Shown here one piece after another: positions 59,301 through 64,000 of a stretch of DNA of 64,000 nt (position 1 is its first letter; the number at the start of each line of letters is the position of its first letter). A program made the translations under genes and the position numbers. A model generated the notes under the pieces. That model had not been told where the DNA came from. It did not search any database and was given only the letters and a program-made list of their open reading frames with translations. The DNA lies in assembly GCA_019413925.1 (NCBI GenBank), contig DXMY01000031.1:1-64000 (forward strand). Reading direction: 5' to 3'. This stretch comes from Collinsella sp. (GTDB lineage: Bacteria > Actinomycetota > Coriobacteriia > Coriobacteriales > Coriobacteriaceae).

Positions 59301-60299
59301 CTAGCGCGCCATGGCGTCGCGGCCAGCCTCGGCCCGCTTGCGCTGGGCGGCGCGCTCCTTGCCGGTCAGGCGCTCAAAGAGGTGTCCGATAATTGAGGCC
59401 AACACCTGCTGAAACAGCGTGCCGCACATGACGGGGAATACCACTTCGCCGGGAAAATACTGCGTGGCGATGACGGCACCCGAAGAGATGTTGCGCATGC
59501 CGCAGGTAAAGCACATGGTGGTCGTCTCGCTATACGGCAGGTGCAGGGCCCGGGCGATCAGGACGCCGATGATAAAGCCGCTGATGGCGAACACCAGGAT
59601 AAAGAGCGCGACTTCTAAGCGCTCAACATTCATGTGTAGCACGTACTCGCTCATAGCGGTGGAGTTGGACGCGATGACGCCCATCATCATGAACTTGCAG
59701 GCGGGCGAGAGCGCGGGGGAGAGTTTCTCGTGGCCCCAGCCGCGCGTGAGTTCATTGATGACAATACCGAGCACAGCGGGGATGGCGATCATAAAGGCCA
59801 TGTTCTGCATCATGTTCGGCACGTCGATTGCAACGGTGGCACCCAGCAGGAGCTTAAGCGTGAGCGGAATCGTGACGGGCGAGATGACCGAGGACGTCAG
59901 GATGATGGTGAGCGCGAGCGGGCCGTTGCCGCCGAACATGCTAATCCACATAAAGGCGGTGACTGCCACGGGTACGCTGTACTCGAGCACGATGCCGCAG
60001 ACAAGGTTTGGGTTGGAGCCAAAGAACAACGATCCTGCGGCATAGGCTGCAAGGGGGATGAGTGCCGCCGAGACGAGCAATGCCGCAATCAGATGCAGCG
60101 GACGGCGGAACACCTCAGTAACCTGATGGAAAGTGTTGCTGAGCGCGCCTTGGAATGTCATAAAGGCAAACAGGGCGGGAACGATGGGCTTGAGTACGCC
60201 AATCTGTTGGGGAAAGAGCACGCCGAGTGCCACGCAAATCGGAACGATGACCTGCATGTGCCCCGCGAGAAACTTGCCCAGTCCAACCCATTGCTTCAT
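59301..60299 (-). CDS. Bile acid:sodium symporter-family transporter
   Basis: 332 residues, about ten membrane segments. VPALFAFMTFQGALSNTFHQV, VLEYSVPVAVTAFMWISMFGGNGPLALTI, and FTCGMRNISSGAVIATQYFP (the conserved NxS-type substrate site) are BASS family features. Transport of an organic anion or precursor with Na+ is probable; bile acids are only one choice in a gut organism. The C-terminus is basic. Start ATG 60299 is chosen by hydrophobic N-terminus and a GGGAG site; a longer frame extends to 60362. Divergent from recJ. Confidence 0.85.
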   Translation of the reverse strand: MKQWVGLGKFLAGHMQVIVPICVALGVLFPQQIGVLKPIVPALFAFMTFQGALSNTFHQVTEVFRRPLHLIAALLVSAALIPLAAYAAGSLFFGSNPNLVCGIVLEYSVPVAVTAFMWISMFGGNGPLALTIILTSSVISPVTIPLTLKLLLGATVAIDVPNMMQNMAFMIAIPAVLGIVINELTRGWGHEKLSPALSPACKFMMMGVIASNSTAMSEYVLHMNVERLEVALFILVFAISGFIIGVLIARALHLPYSETTTMCFTCGMRNISSGAVIATQYFPGEVVFPVMCGTLFQQVLASIIGHLFERLTGKERAAQRKRAEAGRDAMAR

Positions 60300-60462
60300 A
60301 TGCGCTTGTGACTCCCTTTGCCCGTGAACCCGTTTTTGAATGGATATGCTAGACGCTCGCATGCGTCCGTGCGTCAGAAACGCTCGAATATTTCGAGGCT
60401 ATTACCGGCATCGTTTACCGAAACCGCGGCGTGCTGCGGCGATTTGCGTCTGCTCTGCACGG

Positions 60463-60468
60463 TATAAT
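60463..60468 (+). promoter_or_regulatory. -10 element for the RecJ-helicase gene
   Basis: A perfect TATAAT is found in the 277-base divergent gap, 114 bases before the recJ start. The matching -35 is weak. The transcript would include the small upstream ORF at 60525. Nothing else is seen in this gap. Confidence 0.5.
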
Positions 60469-60524
60469 AAATCCGTTCAACAGATCTGCCTGCCGAAGCG
60501 GGCATACACAGAGGACTCATCGCT

Positions 60525-60590
60525 ATGAACCGTGAGAGGTATCGCGGCGACCTGCCCCTATCGGGGGTGGGCGCCTATGTCATCGCTTAA
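60525..60590 (+). CDS. Short upstream ORF overlapping the recJ start
   Basis: 21 codons (MNRERYRGDLPLSGVGAYVIA) with a fair GAGGAC ribosome site. It ends 14 bases inside the recJ frame, in a different frame, so it could couple its translation to recJ. A small CCCC/GGGG hairpin at 60555-60566 covers the recJ Shine-Dalgarno and could be opened by translation of this ORF. It may be a chance ORF. Confidence 0.3.
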   Translation: MNRERYRGDLPLSGVGAYVIA

Positions 60591-63500
60591 GACGACGCAT
60601 CGCTGGGCGGTCGCTCAGCAAAACCCCGAGCTCGAAAAGGAGCTTTCGGCTGGCCTGGGCATTACCGGGCTGGTGGCGCGTATTATGGTTGCGCACGGCA
60701 TTACATCCATCGAAGAAGGTCAGCTGTTTTTGACGCCTTCGCTCGATCGCGACTGGGCCGACCCACTCATTATCCCGGGCATGTCGGTCGTTGCCGACCG
60801 CGTCGAGCGTGCTATTTGCAACCACGAGCACATTGCGGTCTTTGGCGATTTTGACGTTGACGGTATTACGTCGACCTGTCTGTTGACCGAGGCACTACGC
60901 ACGTTTGGCGCCGATGTCACGCCGTTTATTCCGCATCGCTTTGACGAGGGTTACGGTCTTTCGCGCGCGGCGCTCGACCGCGTTAACGAGCTCGCTCGCC
61001 CCCAGCTGATCGTGACCGTCGATAACGGCATTGCCGCCAAGGAAGAGGTTTCCTATCTGGAGAGCCTGGGGATCGATTTGGTGGTCACGGACCATCACGA
61101 GCCCTCCGACCAGGTGCCGCAGGGTGTGCCCCTGACCGACCCCAAGCTCGAGGATGAGGGGCCCTCGCGTGAACTTGCCGGTGCTGGTGTGGCGCTCAAG
61201 CTGGTGCAAGTCCTGGGTGAGCGCCTGGGCAAGCCGTCGTATTGGCGTTCGCTAATCGAGGTCGCGGCGCTGGGCACCGTGTCCGACATGATGCCGCTCA
61301 CGCCCGAGAACCGCGCGTTGGTCGCCGAGGGCATCCAGCAGATGCGCGTGACGGCTCGTCCCGGCTACATCGCGCTGGCAGCGCTCGCCAAGGCCGACCT
61401 CTCTAGCATTACGGCCGATGGCCTGTCGTTTTCGCTCATTCCCCGCTTGAACGCCGCCGGTCGCATGGCCGATCCCAAGCTGGCGCTCGACCTGCTGCTT
61501 GCCCGCGATCCTATCGAGGCAAGCGCGCTGGCGGCCGAGCTCGAGGAGATCAACCGTCAGCGCCGCGAGATCGAAGCGGAGCTCACACGCGACGCCATGG
61601 CAAAGGTCGAGGAGACTTATGATGGCGGTCGCGCAATCGTCGTGGGTGGCGAGGGCTGGCACGAGGGCGTCAAGGGTATCGTAGCGAGCCGTCTGACCAA
61701 CCGTTATCACGTGCCGGCGCTGCTCTTTTCGATCGAGGACGGCGTTGCACGCGGATCGGGCCGCTCGGTGGGCAAGGTCAACCTGTTCGATGCCGTAGAG
61801 CGCTGCTCGGATCTGCTGATTCGCCGCGGCGGGCATGCGGGTGCGGTGGGCGTGACCATCGAGGCGTCCAAGCTCGACGAGTTCCGTCGTCGCCTTTCGG
61901 CCGTGCTATCGGAGCTTCCCGCCGATGACTTTGAGGACACTGACGAGGTTGCCGCCACCGTTGACCTCTCCGAGCTAAATATCGAGACTATCGAGCAGAT
62001 TTCTCGTCTTGAGCCGTTTGGCCAGGGCAATAAGGTGCCGCTGTTGGCGGCCGAGGGCGTGACGATGTGCGATCGCGCCGTGGTGGGCAAAACCGGCGAG
62101 CACATGCGCTTTGTGGCGACTGATGGCGCCGCGAGTGTGCCGGCCATCATGTTCCGCGTGCCGCAGATCGATAGGCTCATCAATTGCGACAGCGCCGTCG
62201 ACTTGGTATTCGAGGCCGTGGCCGAGCATTGGCAGGGACGCGTGAAGCCCAAGCTCATGATCAAGGATGTCTTGGTGCGTGATACCACGGCGCCCAATAT
62301 CGACGATCCGGCGTGCGAGCTTCGTCGCGGCGTGCAACCGGCGGACTTAGGCCCGCGCCTGGAGTCGCGTAAACGCGAGACGCTCGCCCAGCTTTCTTAT
62401 ACCGAGCTCACGCGCTCGCTTATCCATAGCTTTATCGGCTCGAACCAGCCACATCGCGCGCAGGTCGAGGCACTCGACGCGCTCGCCGACCACCAGAGCG
62501 TTTTGGCCGTTATGGGGACGGGACGTGGTAAGTCTCTGATTTTCCACGTGCACGCCGCACGCGAGGCGGTCCTTCGCGGTCGCGCGAGCATCTTTGTCTA
62601 TCCGCTGCGCGCGCTCGTTGCCGACCAGGCCTATCATCTTTCATCGACGATGGCTGCGCTCGGCATTGGCGTGGGCGTGTTGACCGGCGAGACCGTGGAG
62701 GCAGCGCGCGATGACGTGTTTGCCGGCCTGGCTTCGGGCCGCACCGGCATCGTTCTCACGACGCCGGAGTTCCTGTCTATCCATCGCGATCGCTTTGCAC
62801 GTTCTGGACGTATTGGCTTTGTCGTTATCGATGAGGCACACCATGCCGGTCTTGCCAAAGGCGGCGACCGGAGCGCCTACCTCGACATGCCCGATATTCT
62901 CAAAGCCCTGGGCGACCCCGTTGTCATGGCGGCAACGGCTACCGCGACGGCCCCGGTCGTGGCGGAGCTTGCTCGTGTATTGCCGATTACCAGGACGGTG
63001 GTCGACGAGACCGTTCGCGAGAACCTGCAACTCGAGGACGACCGTGACCTTGCGAGCCGCGAAAATCGCCTGGTGTCAATCGTGGCGACGGGGGAGAAGA
63101 CCGTCATCTACGTCAACTCGCGCGACCAGTCCGTGGCGCTTGCCAAGACGTTGCGCAAACGCGTGCCCGACTGCGCGACCCATATTGCGTTCTATAACGC
63201 CGGGCTTGCGCGCTCCGATCGCCGCCGTGTCGAGGAAGCGTTTCGCGACGGAAGCCTCAGTTGCATCGTTTCGACCTCTGCCTTCGGTGAGGGCGTCAAC
63301 CTGCCCGATATCCGTCATGTCGTGCTCTACCACATGCCGTTTGGTGCGATTGAGTTTAACCAGATGAGTGGCCGTGCCGGCCGCGATGGACAGCCCGCCG
63401 TGATTCACCTGCTCTATTCGTCGCGTGACGCTCGTATTAATGAGCGCCTGCTCGATTGTTACGCGCCCGAGCGCGATGAGCTTGTCACTCTCTATCGAGC

Positions 63501-63864
63501 GCTGCAGACCATGTGGCGCTCCAACCGTGGCAAGACGGGGGGCGATTCATTCTGCGCGAGCGATATCGACATTGCGCAGATGTGTCTTGCCATCGATGCC
63601 CGCACGCCGGTCGACGAGCGCTCGGTGGAAAGCGGCCTGGGAATCTTCGAAGAACTCGGTTTCTGCCGCGTTTCGGGGTTTGACGATACGCGTCGCATCG
63701 CGATGGCGGAAAACCCCGGTCGCGTGCAATTAAGCAGGTCAATTCGCTATTTGGAGGGCTTGCGCTCGCGCATGGAGTTCACGGCTTTTCGGAGCTGGGC
63801 ACTCGATTCGTGCGCTTCTGATATGCTAGCCAAAGTTAACCGCCCGATCGTACCGCGGGCCTAG
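60577..63864 (+). CDS. recJ: RecJ exonuclease fused to a RecQ-like DEAH helicase
   Basis: 1095 residues. The N-terminal ~570 residues are RecJ: GDFDVDGITSTC (~90, metal Asp), VTVDNGIAA, VTDHHEPS (~169), RAIVVGGEGWHEGV and GGHAGAVGVT (DHHA1). From ~610 a superfamily 2 helicase follows: MGTGRGKSLIF (~646), VVIDEAHHAG (DEAH, ~749), VMAATATATAPV, and NQMSGRAGRDG (~929). RecJ degrades single-stranded DNA 5' to 3' with RecQ-type unwinding; here both may sit in one chain. The usual RecQ zinc and HRDC regions are not clear. Start ATG 60577 follows GGGGGTGGG. Confidence 0.92.
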   Translation: MSSLKTTHRWAVAQQNPELEKELSAGLGITGLVARIMVAHGITSIEEGQLFLTPSLDRDWADPLIIPGMSVVADRVERAICNHEHIAVFGDFDVDGITSTCLLTEALRTFGADVTPFIPHRFDEGYGLSRAALDRVNELARPQLIVTVDNGIAAKEEVSYLESLGIDLVVTDHHEPSDQVPQGVPLTDPKLEDEGPSRELAGAGVALKLVQVLGERLGKPSYWRSLIEVAALGTVSDMMPLTPENRALVAEGIQQMRVTARPGYIALAALAKADLSSITADGLSFSLIPRLNAAGRMADPKLALDLLLARDPIEASALAAELEEINRQRREIEAELTRDAMAKVEETYDGGRAIVVGGEGWHEGVKGIVASRLTNRYHVPALLFSIEDGVARGSGRSVGKVNLFDAVERCSDLLIRRGGHAGAVGVTIEASKLDEFRRRLSAVLSELPADDFEDTDEVAATVDLSELNIETIEQISRLEPFGQGNKVPLLAAEGVTMCDRAVVGKTGEHMRFVATDGAASVPAIMFRVPQIDRLINCDSAVDLVFEAVAEHWQGRVKPKLMIKDVLVRDTTAPNIDDPACELRRGVQPADLGPRLESRKRETLAQLSYTELTRSLIHSFIGSNQPHRAQVEALDALADHQSVLAVMGTGRGKSLIFHVHAAREAVLRGRASIFVYPLRALVADQAYHLSSTMAALGIGVGVLTGETVEAARDDVFAGLASGRTGIVLTTPEFLSIHRDRFARSGRIGFVVIDEAHHAGLAKGGDRSAYLDMPDILKALGDPVVMAATATATAPVVAELARVLPITRTVVDETVRENLQLEDDRDLASRENRLVSIVATGEKTVIYVNSRDQSVALAKTLRKRVPDCATHIAFYNAGLARSDRRRVEEAFRDGSLSCIVSTSAFGEGVNLPDIRHVVLYHMPFGAIEFNQMSGRAGRDGQPAVIHLLYSSRDARINERLLDCYAPERDELVTLYRALQTMWRSNRGKTGGDSFCASDIDIAQMCLAIDARTPVDERSVESGLGIFEELGFCRVSGFDDTRRIAMAENPGRVQLSRSIRYLEGLRSRMEFTAFRSWALDSCASDMLAKVNRPIVPRA

Positions 63865-63879
63865 GGGAAGGGGACCTCG

Positions 63880-64000
63880 ATGGACGCCGCAGCCCGTACC
63901 GCCCATGATTCCACCCTCCAGCCGTTTTCGGAGATGGAGCACTATAAACATGCCGATGAGCTGCCGCCCGAGATTATGGCGGACAGCTACGACAAGCTGG
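63880..64000 (+). CDS. Start of a gene cut by the window end
   Basis: ATG 63880, after AGGGGAAGGGGACC, opens a frame of 40 codons without a stop: DAAARTAHDSTLQPFSEMEH, then YKHADELPPEIMADSYDKL. It begins 16 bases after the recJ stop and is presumably in the same operon. In many bacteria recJ is followed by apt or relA/spoT; that gives a guess but this N-terminus alone is not enough to name it. Confidence 0.7.
   Translation, partial: MDAAARTAHDSTLQPFSEMEHYKHADELPPEIMADSYDKL

Noticed and set aside
1..64000. tRNA or rRNA genes
   Set aside because: Intergenic gaps were read for cloverleaf-like or rRNA-like sequence and none was recognised; a tRNA search program would settle it.

Overview
The window looks like a chromosomal segment of a high-GC, anaerobic, gut-type actinobacterium of the class Coriobacteriia; Collinsella is my best guess. 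This rests on gene content and style: GC-rich codon use with Asp/Glu-rich proteins, PdxS/PdxT with a MocR regulator, reverse rubrerythrin, an LDH/EtfAB electron-bifurcation set, a single-chain PurL, a RecJ-helicase fusion, a Toastrack/PadR locus and LAxTG-type surface proteins. I saw no rRNA, tRNA or CRISPR array. The genus is inference, not proof.

Layout. 0.2-3.9 kb: PLP synthase genes pdxT and pdxS (minus) facing their MocR-type regulator pdxR (plus), then a reverse rubrerythrin. 4.1-8.0 kb: an iron alcohol dehydrogenase/aldehyde dehydrogenase pair, a HIRAN protein, a small acidic protein and a metallophosphoesterase. 8.1-11.6 kb: a sugar PTS locus with a BglG/LicT antiterminator, a visible RAT/terminator switch, an EIIBC permease and a YdjC/ChbG deacetylase. 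11.7-25.4 kb: a DUF2130 coiled-coil protein, a DUF3516 helicase, trmB, a SAM methyltransferase, a membrane HTH regulator coupled to a Toastrack protein, an Elp3 family enzyme and a spermidine-synthase-like protein. 22.9-28.6 kb (minus): a three-gene module of TerB_N protein, BrxD-like P-loop ATPase and Lhr-like DExH helicase, which I regard as the best candidate for an under-described (defence or DNA-processing) system.

28.6-32.7 kb: a DUF554 membrane protein, then a minus-strand cassette of five small or secreted proteins, one carrying an LAQTG sortase signal. 33.0-36.7 kb: FAD lactate-dehydrogenase-like protein plus EtfB and a ferredoxin-fused EtfA. 36.7-42.2 kb: HD phosphohydrolase, AzlCD, a KDG-type permease, a membrane GGDEF protein and a DMT exporter. 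42.3-50.4 kb: purL, a cation/proton antiporter, an array of alternating inverted repeats, an SDR and hom. 50.4-55.8 kb: livKHMGF branched-chain amino acid ABC importer, preceded by an AU-rich leader with a small Leu/Ile-rich ORF.

55.8-57.6 kb: debris of an IS110 transposase and a ParB-like gene that has cut off the 3' end of a PadR-DUF1700-Toastrack operon; that operon has a clear promoter with an overlapping dyad. 57.6-64 kb: interspersed repeats, cutC, a HIT/GalT-like protein, a BASS transporter, the RecJ-helicase fusion and the start of one more gene cut by the window edge.

Gene starts were chosen by ribosome binding sites, so several are shorter than the longest possible frame. All functions are read from sequence alone; no database search was run.
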